Shown: positions 9,256-18,161, counted from the first letter of the stretch. The stretch is 64,000 bases of DNA from Halohasta litchfieldiae (GCF_002788215.1 NZ_CP024845.1:2480001-2544000), one strand, 5' to 3'. Made by a program: numbers and translations. The notes: a model not told the origin generated them from the sequence alone.

Positions 9256-10038
9256 TTATCCCCGACTCAGATACGAATCCAAGCGTTCGGCATCCTGCCA
9301 GAGCGATTCGTAGAGGTCCGAGGCCCAGCGGATAGCGGACTCTGCCTCGGAGATTAGCACCGACTCAACCGGCGACTGGGTCATCGGTCGGAGCGCCATC
9401 ATCATATACGAATCAGCAACAGTGAATCCAAACTGAATATCTGTCACTCTGTACTGGGCTGTGTCGATCTCACGAATCCGGTCGCGGGTTCCCGCCTCGA
9501 CGTCCGCCTGTAACTGGTCGACAACACTCGGTGGCAAAATAAGCCGAGAGTCAGGATCATCCGGGAACGCATCACTATACTCTGGAGCGTGGATTGGCAC
9601 GGCAGTACGGCAGCTATCTGCTTGCTCAAGCAGGTCGACAACTGCGCTGGCATGTGCTCGAACAGTGGGTGGTTCGGAACGAACGACTTCGTACTGCCCC
9701 AGTTCAGGAAGTCGACGGCGAAACTCTCGGGGAAGATGATCGGTTCGGTGGGTCTCCCAGTATTCCTGATCATAGTTGATTGTCTGAACGGTGGATTTTT
9801 TTCGTTCGATGAGATCTACCACCAGACGGCCTTGTCCCGTGAGTGTCCAGCCAGCGTCTCCATCAAAAACCACTCCCCGACGCTCCAAATCCGCGAGTGC
9901 GGTATACACCGTCGACGTGCTCGCATCCAGGTGGTCGATGAGCTGATCCGTCGGCTGCGTAGTTGCGGCTAGTCGCTGCAAAATATCAACCCGAACCGAC
10001 GAAGAGATAACGAAATCATACACCGAATTCCCTGGCAT
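9256..10038 (-). CDS. Winged-helix transcriptional regulator
   Basis: The 260-residue product begins with a winged helix-turn-helix (about 5-85): VRVDILQRLA, STSTVYTALADLERRGVV, and a wing ending WTLTGQGRLVVDLI. This is ArsR/IclR-like and typical of haloarchaeal regulators. The C-terminal part (about 110-250) resembles the sensor-like domain of FilR1-type archaeal regulators. No metal- or ligand-binding residues can be assigned with confidence. It has no obvious partner gene; the neighbours are a small membrane protein and a pseudogene fragment. The ATG at 10038 is the first in frame after an A/T-rich stretch. Confidence 0.82.
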   Translation of the reverse strand: MPGNSVYDFVISSSVRVDILQRLAATTQPTDQLIDHLDASTSTVYTALADLERRGVVFDGDAGWTLTGQGRLVVDLIERKKSTVQTINYDQEYWETHRTDHLPREFRRRLPELGQYEVVRSEPPTVRAHASAVVDLLEQADSCRTAVPIHAPEYSDAFPDDPDSRLILPPSVVDQLQADVEAGTRDRIREIDTAQYRVTDIQFGFTVADSYMMMALRPMTQSPVESVLISEAESAIRWASDLYESLWQDAERLDSYLSRG

Positions 10039-10272
10039 TTGCGTCTAATCGTTCAGTTTGCGGTCTCATAATAACCTCGGTCGTTGGTTCAGTCGTACGC
10101 TGAACGGTTGGTGTCGGCTGCCAACCGCAGCACGATACTGTTGCAGACACGCTATTCACGCTGGACGCAATTGAGATGTAATCATAACACCTGCACGGCC
10201 CCTTTGCCACAGGTCTACTCAGGCATCGTAGCGAGCAGTTGCAACCCACTCAATGTCCCAATTCGCTCCGCA

Positions 10273-10425
10273 GCAGCCGCAATCATCGCCATAGCGGCCC
10301 GCGGCGTCGCCCCCGAGACAGCCGTCCGCATCATCACCAACGTCCGCGAGGATGAGGCGGAGTTCGACCGGGATATTCTGGCCGCCGAGCAACAGTACGC
10401 CCGAACCCAATCAGTCTGGGAGTGA
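10273..10425 (+). pseudogene. C-terminal remnant of an Lhr-type helicase gene
   Basis: This reading frame encodes about 50 residues aligning without gaps to the last 50 residues of the helicase encoded at 5667-8558: ARGV.P..A.RII..REDE and YARTQS.W are shared, 30 identical positions by eye. The stop codon is at the equivalent place. No helicase core precedes it. The open frame reaches back to 10084, but that part (10084-10272) does not look related. It overlaps the 3' end of the convergent rhomboid gene by 15 nt. It is best read as the relic of a second lhr copy; translation as a small protein is possible but unsupported. Confidence 0.75.
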
Positions 10426-11307
10426 GTTTGTCACTACTGGCCAGATTACGAAGCCCAGATACGGGACCGTAAAGCCGACGAGATACCCGGCCAGATGGCC
10501 CCAGACATTGGTTCCGGGTCGGACGAACAGCAGTGCGCCGGCGACCCCGAAGACGAACACCGTCGACCCGATCAGGAAGGCGAGTCGACGGTCCGGATCG
10601 AGGTGACGGTTGTACGCGCCAAGCTTGTGGGGTGGGTCGATCCACCAGAGTGCGCCAGCCGCCGACACACCACAGACCGTCAATCCGAGCGCAAGGACTG
10701 GCTGGACCGGGAAGTACGAAACCGACGGAACCGCAAACACAATCGCCAGCGAGAGCAGAAACGGGACTGCCGCCCATGCGGTGTCGAGTTCACCATCAGT
10801 TGTTTCGCAGACGGCTGCCGCCAATACGACCGGGAGAAAGCCGAGAAACGCGGCTGTGATTCCGGAGAACCCCATCGATGGCTGGTTCGTGATCGAACCC
10901 AGCGTAGCCAACGTTAGCCACGCAATACCAAAGGGAGCAATCAGGAGGTAGACCGCCATCGAGATGCGGAACTCCTGCCGCCAGCCAGCAATTGCGACCA
11001 GCGGGTAGATGCCGAACAGCGTCACCCAGAAGTTGAGCAGGTTATCAGCAAGGTGTCGACCACCAGCGTGGACGTAGTTGGCCGTAAAGGCGGTCGACAG
11101 CGTCCGTGAGCTCTCAAATACCGAATCAGCCGCCAAACTAAACGCGAGCCCATCGGTTGGCGAGAGGAGCCACAGTATCCCCAGTACGGCTGGCAGCCCA
11201 GCTAAGACGAGCCAGTGTTCGGCCGGACTGGTGGCTGTCGTTCGTCGCCACCAGCCGACCGCGGTCGCGGGAAGGTCACAGAGTTCCTGAAGCCACCGGG
11301 ATGACAC
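10411..11307 (-). CDS. Rhomboid-family intramembrane serine protease
   Basis: The 298-residue integral membrane protein has about seven hydrophobic segments. The rhomboid signature is present: an N-terminal HAGGRHLADNLLNFW element (H and N of the oxyanion region), the catalytic Ser in SMGFSGITAA (GxSG) and the catalytic His in WGHLAGYLVG. The spacing is compatible with a GlpG-like Ser-His dyad. It should cleave single-pass membrane proteins within the bilayer; the substrate is unknown. It stands alone, convergent with the helicase relic. Annotation as active rests on both catalytic residues being visible. Confidence 0.85.
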   Translation of the reverse strand: MSSRWLQELCDLPATAVGWWRRTTATSPAEHWLVLAGLPAVLGILWLLSPTDGLAFSLAADSVFESSRTLSTAFTANYVHAGGRHLADNLLNFWVTLFGIYPLVAIAGWRQEFRISMAVYLLIAPFGIAWLTLATLGSITNQPSMGFSGITAAFLGFLPVVLAAAVCETTDGELDTAWAAVPFLLSLAIVFAVPSVSYFPVQPVLALGLTVCGVSAAGALWWIDPPHKLGAYNRHLDPDRRLAFLIGSTVFVFGVAGALLFVRPGTNVWGHLAGYLVGFTVPYLGFVIWPVVTNSLPD

Positions 11308-11372
11308 GTTAGCAGACCGAACGGTACACAGTAACTTACGTGTGACGAGAGTCGTTCATTCTTGATCTCAGT

Positions 11373-11774
11373 TCAGTCCCAGCTTTCGAGGAGTTCAGTG
11401 ATTGTGGCGACGAGTGAGTCGAAATCTTTCAGCTTCAGCCCGTCAGTCGTCACGAAGACGCCGCTGTCGCCGACACCGACCCGGACCAGAAACCCGTTTT
11501 CGAAGTTTCGGATCGTGTACTCGTAGTTGCCAAGCTCCGAGCCAGCGTAGGCATCGGTCGTCGTCTTGTAGTCGTGCCATTCGTGGCCGATAAACGACAT
11601 CAGATCCGCATCCTGTTCGAGATCGCCGCGGAGATACACTTGCATATAGTTGGTCGCATCGAAGTAGGTAACTGACCGACAGTTGTCGCCGACCGCACTC
11701 CGGCAGGCGGTTTTAAGCTGGTCGGCGCGTTTTTCGGTCAGTGGCTTCTCGCTCATTGGTTCTTCATCGCTCAT
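11373..11774 (-). CDS. Conserved haloarchaeal protein, unknown function
   Basis: The 133-residue, acidic, soluble product has an N-terminal helix (LTEKRADQLKTACRSAVG), a beta-rich centre (YMQVYLRGDLEQDADLM, NYEYTIRNFENGFLVRVGVG) and a C-terminal helix (FDSLVATITELLESWD). The pattern is that of a compact alpha/beta domain. There is no catalytic signature, signal or membrane segment. It lies directly downstream of cdc48 on the opposite side of a 59 nt gap, same strand, but with its own A/T-rich start region, so operon membership is uncertain. The alternative start MSEKPL (codon 7) cannot be excluded. Confidence 0.7.
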   Translation of the reverse strand: MSDEEPMSEKPLTEKRADQLKTACRSAVGDNCRSVTYFDATNYMQVYLRGDLEQDADLMSFIGHEWHDYKTTTDAYAGSELGNYEYTIRNFENGFLVRVGVGDSGVFVTTDGLKLKDFDSLVATITELLESWD

Positions 11775-11833
11775 ATAAACCCGTACGGATGCGGGCGATT
11801 TGAAACCACGGGTCGTGGGGCTGACCTGCCGGC

Positions 11834-14023
11834 TTACCGACTCGCGGCAATCGACTGGAGTGCGGTCTCGAACTGATCGTCCGTAATCACCAGCTCGTCG
11901 ACGTGGTCGTTTGCGGTCTCACCCTCGTACCGACCCGCGACATCGGTAATTGCCAACAGTGCGGCTTCCCGGCAGATCGAGGTGAGTTCGGCCCCCGAGT
12001 AGCCCTCGGTGTCGTCGGCAACCGAATCGAGGTCGACGTCTTCGGCCAGTGGTTTGTCTCGGGTGTGAACCGCCAAAATTGCCCGCCGGGCCTCGCGGTC
12101 GGGTTCGGGCACGTTGATATGGCGTTCGAGTCGACCGGCCCGGAGCAGGGCTGGATCGAGACTGCCGCGGCGGTTTGTCGCCGCCAGAACGACCAAATTC
12201 GGGTTGTCGCTAAGGCGGTCGAGTTCAGTCAGGAGTTGAGAGACGACGCGATCACCGACCCCGGAGTCGCTACCGAGGCTGTCTCGGTCGCCGGCGATGG
12301 CGTCGATCTCGTCGAAAAAGACGATGGCGGGGGCGGCCTGTCGGGCGCGCTCGAAGACCTCCCGAACCGCTCGCTCGGATTCGCCAACATAGCGGTCCAG
12401 CAGTTCAGGCCCCTGCACTTGAATGAAGTTAACCTCGCTTTCGCCCGCAATCGCGCGTGCGAGAAGTGTCTTTCCGGTTCCGGGTGGCCCGTGGAGGAGG
12501 ACGCCGGCCGACGGGGCGGTGTCGGCGGCATCGAACAGCGGCCCGTACATCAGCGGCCACGTCACTGCCTGTTCGAGTTGTGATTTCGCCTCGTCGAGCC
12601 CGCCCACGTCGTCGAAATCAGTCGACGGCGTTTCGGCGACGTACTCCCGCATCGCGCTGGGTTCGAGGGCGGCCATCGCGCTCTCGAAGTCGGCCCGCGA
12701 GATGGTGATGTTCCCCAGCGGCTCGCCAGCGCGTCTGGTCCGGCGAAGCGCGGTCATCGCGGCCTCCTTGGTCAGCGATTCGAGATCAGCCCCCACGAAG
12801 CCGTGGGTCCGTGAGGCGAGTTTGTCGACATCTACGTCATCGGCAAGCGGCATTCGCCGTGTGTGGACGTCGAGGACCTCGCGGCGACCTGCCTCGCCGG
12901 GAACGCCGATCTCGATCTCGCGGTCGAACCGCCCACCGCGCCGCAGGGCGGGGTCGAGCGAGTCGACGCGGTTCGTTGCCCCGATCACGATTACATCACC
13001 GCGGGCGTTGAGACCATCCATCAGGCTCAGCAGTTGGCCGACAACCCGGCTTTCGACATCGCCGCCGTCCTCGCGTTTGCCCGCGATGGAGTCGATCTCG
13101 TCGAAAAAGACGATGGCGGGGGCGTTGTCGGCGGCCTCTTGGAACTTCTCGCGGAGTTTCTCCTCGGATTCGCCCTTGTACTTCGACATGATCTCCGGCC
13201 CCGAGACGGTGAGGAAGGTGGCGTCGACCTCGTTGGCGACCGCCTTCGCAATGAGCGTCTTCCCCGTGCCGGGAGGGCCATGCAGCAAGACGCCCTTCGG
13301 TGGGTCGACGCCGAGTCGGGTGAACACCTCCGGCTCGGACAACGGGAGTTCGATCATCTCCCGAACGAGTTCCAGTTCGTCGTCGAGGCCACCGATATCC
13401 TCGTAGGTGACACCGGTCGGGGATTGGGGGTCACTGTCGACCTTGTTGGCCCTCCCGTCGATCGCTTTGTCGATCGGCTCCGTCGGGTTGCTCGTCTGAT
13501 TCGACGACCGTGATTGCGCGACGGGGTCGACAGTGACACGCGTTGAGTCGGTGACGCGCACCGTCCCCTCGGGGTCGGTTGACGCCACGGTGAACCGCGT
13601 TCCGGCGAGGCGTTCGATGCGAACGCCCTCACCCTCGCGGATTGGTCGGTCCCGAATATCGCGTTCGACCGCGGTTTCGATGGTCTCGTGTGAGATGTCG
13701 GCTGCGGCCAACTCCTTTGGCGGGATGAGTCGGACGCGGCGGGCATCCGATACCGGCTCTTTTTTCACTCGGACGGTCTCGCCGACTTTGACACTCGCGT
13801 TGGTGCGTGTGTCGGCGTCGATGAGGACGGAGCCAGCGGCCACGCTATGGCCACCGGGCCACACTTTGGCGACCGTCGAGGCTGCGCCCTCGATAACGAC
13901 TGTATCCCCACTGAGAACGCCGAGTTCCCGCATCGCTCGGTCGGGAAGCCGGGCGATTCCGCGTCCGGCATCCCGCTTTTCGGCACTGCGAACGGTGAGT
14001 TCAACACCGGGATCGTCACTCAT
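11834..14023 (-). CDS. cdc48: Cdc48/p97-type AAA+ ATPase
   Basis: The 729-residue protein has the full Cdc48 order: N-terminal double-psi barrel (about 1-180), then two AAA+ modules, each with GPPGTGKT (near residues 249 and 514), Walker B VFFDEID and arginine-finger regions (RRGGRFDREI, LRAGRLERHI). It unfolds ubiquitin-like-tagged or otherwise marked proteins, probably feeding the proteasome. A Q/T/S-rich linker (around 170-190) separates the N domain and is longer than in many relatives. A TATA element at 14046-14056 lies 28 nt upstream, so the message is likely leaderless. Haloarchaea usually carry several Cdc48 paralogues, so which one this is cannot be decided. Confidence 0.93.
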   Translation of the reverse strand: MSDDPGVELTVRSAEKRDAGRGIARLPDRAMRELGVLSGDTVVIEGAASTVAKVWPGGHSVAAGSVLIDADTRTNASVKVGETVRVKKEPVSDARRVRLIPPKELAAADISHETIETAVERDIRDRPIREGEGVRIERLAGTRFTVASTDPEGTVRVTDSTRVTVDPVAQSRSSNQTSNPTEPIDKAIDGRANKVDSDPQSPTGVTYEDIGGLDDELELVREMIELPLSEPEVFTRLGVDPPKGVLLHGPPGTGKTLIAKAVANEVDATFLTVSGPEIMSKYKGESEEKLREKFQEAADNAPAIVFFDEIDSIAGKREDGGDVESRVVGQLLSLMDGLNARGDVIVIGATNRVDSLDPALRRGGRFDREIEIGVPGEAGRREVLDVHTRRMPLADDVDVDKLASRTHGFVGADLESLTKEAAMTALRRTRRAGEPLGNITISRADFESAMAALEPSAMREYVAETPSTDFDDVGGLDEAKSQLEQAVTWPLMYGPLFDAADTAPSAGVLLHGPPGTGKTLLARAIAGESEVNFIQVQGPELLDRYVGESERAVREVFERARQAAPAIVFFDEIDAIAGDRDSLGSDSGVGDRVVSQLLTELDRLSDNPNLVVLAATNRRGSLDPALLRAGRLERHINVPEPDREARRAILAVHTRDKPLAEDVDLDSVADDTEGYSGAELTSICREAALLAITDVAGRYEGETANDHVDELVITDDQFETALQSIAASR

Positions 14024-14045
14024 GAGAGGGGGTTAGGCCGCTACC

Positions 14046-14056
14046 GGTTTATTATG
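14046..14056 (-). promoter_or_regulatory. TATA element of cdc48
   Basis: On the minus strand the sequence reads CATAATAAACC, centred 28 nt before the cdc48 ATG. This fits a leaderless transcript. Confidence 0.5.
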
Positions 14057-14076
14057 CACGGACAACAGGAATTGGG

Positions 14077-14397
14077 CTACCGATGCTCTTCGAGCAGCCG
14101 CTCGGCGTGGGCTTTCGATGTGGCGGTCTCCCAGCGAACCTGTGTTGGCTTGCCAGTCGACTCGCCGTTTGCCCCACCCGCTTCGGTCGACTCGCCGGTT
14201 GTCCCACCCGCTTCGGTCGACTCGAAGCCCGACGGTCTCCCGTAGGATAGCGCCTCCTTGAGTTCGTCCCGAAGCACGCCGATGCCGACGCCGAGACTGG
14301 TGCCCTCTTGGTCGCCCAACTCGTAGAGACCGTAGCGCTCGGGGGCGCTGGCAACGGTCGACCGATCCAAGGCTTGCCACTGTTTTCTGAGACTCAT
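14077..14397 (-). CDS. Small conserved protein with ESTEAGG repeat, unknown function
   Basis: The 106-residue product has a conserved-looking N-terminal 55 residues (ending VGIGVLRDELKEALSYG). A linker contains two near-identical ESTEAGG units (direct DNA repeats at about 14155-14225, each CCCACCCGCTTCGGTCGACT), and the C-terminal segment is VRWETATSKAHAERLLEEHR. The ends look like halves of one small domain interrupted by the repeat linker, whose number may vary between strains. It is transcribed with the DUF5796-like gene upstream (18 nt gap). No enzymatic motif was recognised. Confidence 0.65.
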   Translation of the reverse strand: MSLRKQWQALDRSTVASAPERYGLYELGDQEGTSLGVGIGVLRDELKEALSYGRPSGFESTEAGGTTGESTEAGGANGESTGKPTQVRWETATSKAHAERLLEEHR

Positions 14398-14415
14398 GTA
14401 TCAGTTAGGGAGCGA

Positions 14416-14856
14416 CTAATCGAGTCGAGACTCGTCGACGAACTCGTAGCTGGCTTCGCCCCAGTCGTCCTCGACGAAGACAAAGACGCGGCCCCGAGCC
14501 TCCTCGGGGTCGGCCTCGACAGTCGTTCGATGACCGCCAGTTCGGGAGACTGTCACGCCGGGGAACACGTCCTCACGGTCGTTTTCCGAGAGGAGGATTC
14601 GGCCGACACCGGTGTCTTCGAGGATTTCGTCGGCGGTTTTGAGGTCGTTGACGTACAGCAGGACGCCCTCGGTTTCGGTCGGATCTGTGACGAGAACGTG
14701 TGTCTCCTTGCCGGGAGCGGTTTTGAGTGAGCCACTGACCTTTTTGGGAACGCCGCGGTAGATGGTCGTCCGTCCGTCGGCGTAGGTGACGACGACACCC
14801 TCCTCACGGAGTTCGACGCCGAGTGTTCGCGGGGGAACGTCGTTATGAACTGCCAT
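14416..14856 (-). CDS. DUF5796-like conserved haloarchaeal protein
   Basis: The 146-residue product is counted from MAVHND. The longer frame from 14913 adds 19 unconserved-looking residues. The sequence is beta-rich and acidic with characteristic segments TLGVELREEGVVVTYADGR, VLVTDPTETEGVLLYVNDLK and GRVFVFVEDDWGE. This pattern matches, from memory, the haloarchaea-restricted DUF5796 family of unknown function; the family number should be treated as a recollection. It is cytoplasmic, and the small gene at 14077-14397 follows 18 nt downstream. Confidence 0.7.
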   Translation of the reverse strand: MAVHNDVPPRTLGVELREEGVVVTYADGRTTIYRGVPKKVSGSLKTAPGKETHVLVTDPTETEGVLLYVNDLKTADEILEDTGVGRILLSENDREDVFPGVTVSRTGGHRTTVEADPEEARGRVFVFVEDDWGEASYEFVDESRLD

Positions 14857-14954
14857 ACTGTCGCTATGGGAGTGGCCCGAAAAAGTCCGCCGTTTGTCCG
14901 GCCACACCCCCACCGAGCGTTGGGTTTATTATCCACTAACGACCAATCAGGATT

Positions 14955-16160
14955 ATGCAACCAACACGCCGTCGGTGCCTTGCGATTGCAGGTGTCGGTA
15001 TCGGCGCTGGGGTTGCTGGCTGTCTGTCATCGGGATCGAACATCACCTATCCGGAACGGACCGATGGGTCCGACGGACAACCGGACGCCTCCGGGAATGG
15101 CGATGAAAGTCCGGGAGAATCCGAAGAGCCGTCCGGAGATCCGATTAACTCCCGGATTGCCGAGGAGACGGCTTCGATCTACGACGAACTCCGGTGGTTC
15201 GAAACCGAGTACGACAGGACGATGCGAACGTATCGGGGTCGACTTCGGGATGTCTACACCGAGGTAGAATCCTTACTGGAGACGCTTACCACCGACGGGC
15301 GGCTCGATGCACAACCGCTCGAAGACGTCGAGGCGTTCGCAAACGATGTGGCTAGTACGGTCATCGAGATTCCGAAACCACAGTTCACGGGTCATATCAA
15401 CTTCTCGGCAGTCAACGACGATCGGTTTCCCGTGGCCAAACAGTTCAGGAATCGCAAAGACTGGGACCGAGTCGAACGCGAACTCGAATACGTCGCTCGG
15501 ATCTACGGCGAGGCGTCCACGGTCAAAGCGACCGAAGAGCGTTACTCGCCCAATCCGGTCGACAACCGACTTCACGAGTGGCTTGCCGGAGACGAACCCG
15601 GAACGATGTTCGAGATTCGACACCGCAGCGATGATCCCGATCAGCACGACGATGCCGATCAGCGGCTTCCCGGACACGGCGTCTATGTCGTCAATGATTC
15701 GAGCCGTGAGATCGAGTATCTTGACCGGCCGATGGGCGGCAGGCGATACGAGTTGTTGTCGTCGATAGACAATAGATTCGAACCGTTCGCGGAGTCGACC
15801 GACCGGCGCTATCAACTCTACGTTCGGTTCCACGATGTGGGAACCAGCGGTCGTATCGATCCTACCCAAACCGATCCACTAGCAGTCTACGGCCAGCAGT
15901 ACGCTGATCTCGCGGCCGCCGAGGCGGCGTTCGAAACGGTCGTTGCTTCCGAGGCGTTCGACCTCGAAATCGAATCCCAAGTCGACTGGGGCGATGAGAC
16001 GTGGAATCAGGTGCTCTACACCAAGGACGGACAGCGGTTCTACGCCTATTTCTGTAGAGCAGACTCCTACCTGTTTGCGGTCGACCCCTCACCGACCCCG
16101 TGGGAAGAACGGAGCGATGAGTGGACTGAACTCCTCAGCGGCACGTGGCTGAACCCATAA
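14955..16160 (+). CDS. Exported lipoprotein, unknown function
   Basis: The 401-residue product has a short Tat-like signal (RRRCLAIAGVGIGAGVAGC) with a lipobox AGC, so Cys22 is the likely lipid attachment site. A Ser/Gly/Asp-rich linker follows, then a long helical region (about 55-130, EETASIYDELRWFETEYDR) and a mixed domain to the C-terminus. No known catalytic motif was seen. A TATA element (GTTTATTATCC, about 14925-14935) sits 25 nt upstream, so expression is probably leaderless. The four-TM protein gene 15 nt downstream may be in the same transcript, suggesting a membrane-associated pair. Confidence 0.78.
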   Translation: MQPTRRRCLAIAGVGIGAGVAGCLSSGSNITYPERTDGSDGQPDASGNGDESPGESEEPSGDPINSRIAEETASIYDELRWFETEYDRTMRTYRGRLRDVYTEVESLLETLTTDGRLDAQPLEDVEAFANDVASTVIEIPKPQFTGHINFSAVNDDRFPVAKQFRNRKDWDRVERELEYVARIYGEASTVKATEERYSPNPVDNRLHEWLAGDEPGTMFEIRHRSDDPDQHDDADQRLPGHGVYVVNDSSREIEYLDRPMGGRRYELLSSIDNRFEPFAESTDRRYQLYVRFHDVGTSGRIDPTQTDPLAVYGQQYADLAAAEAAFETVVASEAFDLEIESQVDWGDETWNQVLYTKDGQRFYAYFCRADSYLFAVDPSPTPWEERSDEWTELLSGTWLNP

Positions 16161-16175
16161 CATCCGACTACACCT

Positions 16176-16640
16176 ATGAAAAAGACACTGCAAGCAGTTG
16201 GTTTCATGATATCGCTCTTCACCCTTTTCGGTATTGCTCTCGGGGTGTTGGCTTTTGTCTCCGGTTCGTGGGCACAGTCACAGCTCGTCACCGACGCTGG
16301 TGGAGCCACCGACTTCGGGCCGATCTTCATCGCCATCGCCTATCTCCAGACCGCTGTCATCATCTTCTTCCTCGGCCCAGTGATCGCCGCACTCGTCGGC
16401 GGCCTCCTCGGCTCGGTGTTTTCGAGTCCGAAAACCGCACTTATCACCGGCGGCGGCGGGAGCCTCGTCGGGTTCTACATCATGAGTGTGATCGCACTCG
16501 GTGTGCTCGTCCTCTCGAAAGGCGATGGGGCGACACAGGCGTTTTCCTTCGGTCAGGCACTGGTCCCCATGCTCGTCGCAGGGATTCCGACTGCGATTAT
16601 GGGGAGCCTCGTCTCGGCGCTGAGTTCGGCACTCAACTAA
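16176..16640 (+). CDS. Four-helix membrane protein, unknown function
   Basis: The 154-residue protein has four hydrophobic helices (about 5-28, 45-75, 88-115 and 125-150) and Gly-rich turns (ITGGGGSLVGFY). The first helix might act as an uncleaved signal anchor. It lies 15 nt after the lipoprotein gene on the same strand and just before the shikimate kinase promoter. No residues point to an enzyme or channel family. Confidence 0.75.
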   Translation: MKKTLQAVGFMISLFTLFGIALGVLAFVSGSWAQSQLVTDAGGATDFGPIFIAIAYLQTAVIIFFLGPVIAALVGGLLGSVFSSPKTALITGGGGSLVGFYIMSVIALGVLVLSKGDGATQAFSFGQALVPMLVAGIPTAIMGSLVSALSSALN

Positions 16641-16692
16641 CTCCTACAGTGCGAACCGTCACCTCTTTTATCACCCCTGACACCGTTCCGGT

Positions 16693-17604
16693 ATGAAGGG
16701 AGTCGCGTCGGCACCGGGTGCCGGCACCGTTCTTAACGCGTTGGCGACACACACAGGGTCGGCCTTCGCCATCGATGTCGACACCACCGCCACCGTCGAC
16801 CTCGATAGCGGCGACACCGTCACCGGCGAAATCGATGGCGAACCGGATGGCGACACCCGACTGATCGAACGCTGTGTCGACCTCGTCACCGAGCGATTCG
16901 GTGACGGCGAGGGTGGCACCGTCCGCACCGAAAGCGAGGTACCGATGGCTGCCGGACTCAAGAGTTCGAGCGCGGCGGCCAACGCCTCGATTCTGGCCAC
17001 GCTCGATGCCCTCGGCGTCGACGTCGTCGACCCCACTGGTGAAAGTGAACTCGATGGCGATGGAGGGGTCGACCCCGCAGCCGACGAAATCACCTCTCTC
17101 GATGCCTGTCGACTCGGCGTCGAAGCCGCCCGTGACGTGGGTGTCACGATCACCGGCGCGTTCGACGATGCCGCCGCGAGCATGGTCGGCGGCGTTGTTG
17201 TGACTGACAACGACACCGACGAGTTGTTGGCCCGCGAAACCCGCGACTGGGAGGTGCTGGTCTGGACGCCGCCGGAGCGGGCCTACAGCGCGGACGCCGA
17301 CGTCGACCGCTGTGGAAAGATCACCGAGATGGCCGACCTCGTCGAGGAGTTGGCACTCGACGGTCGCTACGGCAAGGCGATGACCGTCAATGGACTGGCC
17401 TACTCGGCGGCGCTCGGCTTTTCGACCGATCCAGCTATCGAGGCGATGGACCACGCCGAGGGTGTCTCGCTGTCGGGCACCGGCCCCAGTGTCGTGGCGG
17501 TTGGCACTGGTGAGTCGCTGGCGGCGGTCCGCGAGCAGTGGGCCGCGCGCGATGGGAGCCTTCTTGAGACGTCGACACAAACCACCGGAGCACGAATCCA
17601 ATGA
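16693..17604 (+). CDS. aroK: Shikimate kinase, archaeal GHMP type
   Basis: The 303-residue GHMP-superfamily kinase has the N-terminal SAPGAGTVLNAL, the ATP-loop motif PMAAGLKSSSAAANA and a C-terminal SGTGPSVVAV. This is the archaeal shikimate kinase family, unrelated to bacterial AroK. It phosphorylates shikimate in chorismate synthesis. The chorismate mutase gene overlaps its stop by 4 nt (ATGA), so two aromatic-pathway steps are translationally coupled. CTTTTATCAC about 20 nt upstream is a plausible promoter element. Motifs are intact and length is as expected. Confidence 0.93.
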   Translation: MKGVASAPGAGTVLNALATHTGSAFAIDVDTTATVDLDSGDTVTGEIDGEPDGDTRLIERCVDLVTERFGDGEGGTVRTESEVPMAAGLKSSSAAANASILATLDALGVDVVDPTGESELDGDGGVDPAADEITSLDACRLGVEAARDVGVTITGAFDDAAASMVGGVVVTDNDTDELLARETRDWEVLVWTPPERAYSADADVDRCGKITEMADLVEELALDGRYGKAMTVNGLAYSAALGFSTDPAIEAMDHAEGVSLSGTGPSVVAVGTGESLAAVREQWAARDGSLLETSTQTTGARIQ

Positions 17605-17882
17605 GCACTGAAGAAAAGAGTCTGGACGAGCTGCGTACCGAAATCGAAGACATCGACCGGGAGATCGTCGAGTTGATCGCCCGCCGAACCTATGTTGCCG
17701 ACACGATTGCGGAGGTCAAATCCGAGCGAGATCTGCCAACGACTGATGAAGGCCAAGAGGACAAGGTCATGGATCGCGCTGGGGAGAACGCCGACAAGTT
17801 CGACGTCGACTCGAACCTCGTCAAGGCCGTATTCCGACTGCTGATCGAGTTGAACAAGGTCGAACAGCGACAGAACCGGTAG
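17601..17882 (+). CDS. Chorismate mutase, AroQ type
   Basis: The 93-residue all-helical protein has the AroQ signature: an N-terminal LDELRTEIEDIDREIVELIARR, then a middle VADTIAEVKSERDLP and a C-terminal helix LVKAVFRLLIELNKVEQRQ. It converts chorismate to prephenate for Phe/Tyr synthesis. It is a stand-alone mutase without a fused prephenate dehydratase or dehydrogenase, and starts inside the shikimate kinase stop codon region. A T-run follows at 17899. Confidence 0.92.
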   Translation: MSTEEKSLDELRTEIEDIDREIVELIARRTYVADTIAEVKSERDLPTTDEGQEDKVMDRAGENADKFDVDSNLVKAVFRLLIELNKVEQRQNR

Positions 17883-17898
17883 TCGACCGCTATACGCG

Positions 17899-17907
17899 TT
17901 TGTTTTT
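17899..17907 (+). terminator. Oligo-T terminator after the aroK-chorismate mutase pair
   Basis: TTTGTTTTT begins 17 nt after the chorismate mutase stop. Archaeal RNA polymerase terminates at such T-runs; no stable hairpin precedes it. Confidence 0.35.
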
Positions 17908-17963
17908 CTCCGAATCGTGCAGGACCACCAAACTGATTTAGTATTCGCTCCGGTATGGTACGT

Positions 17964-18161
17964 ATGGGAAGTCGCGTAACGTCGCCAAACGGGCCGATAT
18001 CAACCGACGAGAACGACGAGAACGACGAATCGACGGCCAACATCAGTGATTTCAACAAAGACGACGAGTCGACAGCCAAACTCGGTGACGTACTGTCTGG
18101 ACGACTGGCAGCTGTCGACATCGACTCTGTTGAAGCAGTGCGCGACACGCGAGAGCGTTGA
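17964..18161 (+). CDS. Putative antitoxin partner of the PIN toxin
   Basis: The 65-residue product is counted from MGSRVTSPNG. A TATA-like GATTTAGTAT centred near 17937 is 27 nt upstream of this ATG, versus 18 nt for the alternative at 17955. The protein is extremely acidic, with two DESTA(N/K) elements and a C-terminal helix (LSGRLAAVDIDSVEAVRDTRER). It has no recognisable AbrB, RHH or Phd DNA-binding fold. Its stop overlaps the toxin start (TGATG), the arrangement expected of a toxin-antitoxin pair. The antitoxin role is inferred from position alone. Confidence 0.6.
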   Translation: MGSRVTSPNGPISTDENDENDESTANISDFNKDDESTAKLGDVLSGRLAAVDIDSVEAVRDTRER

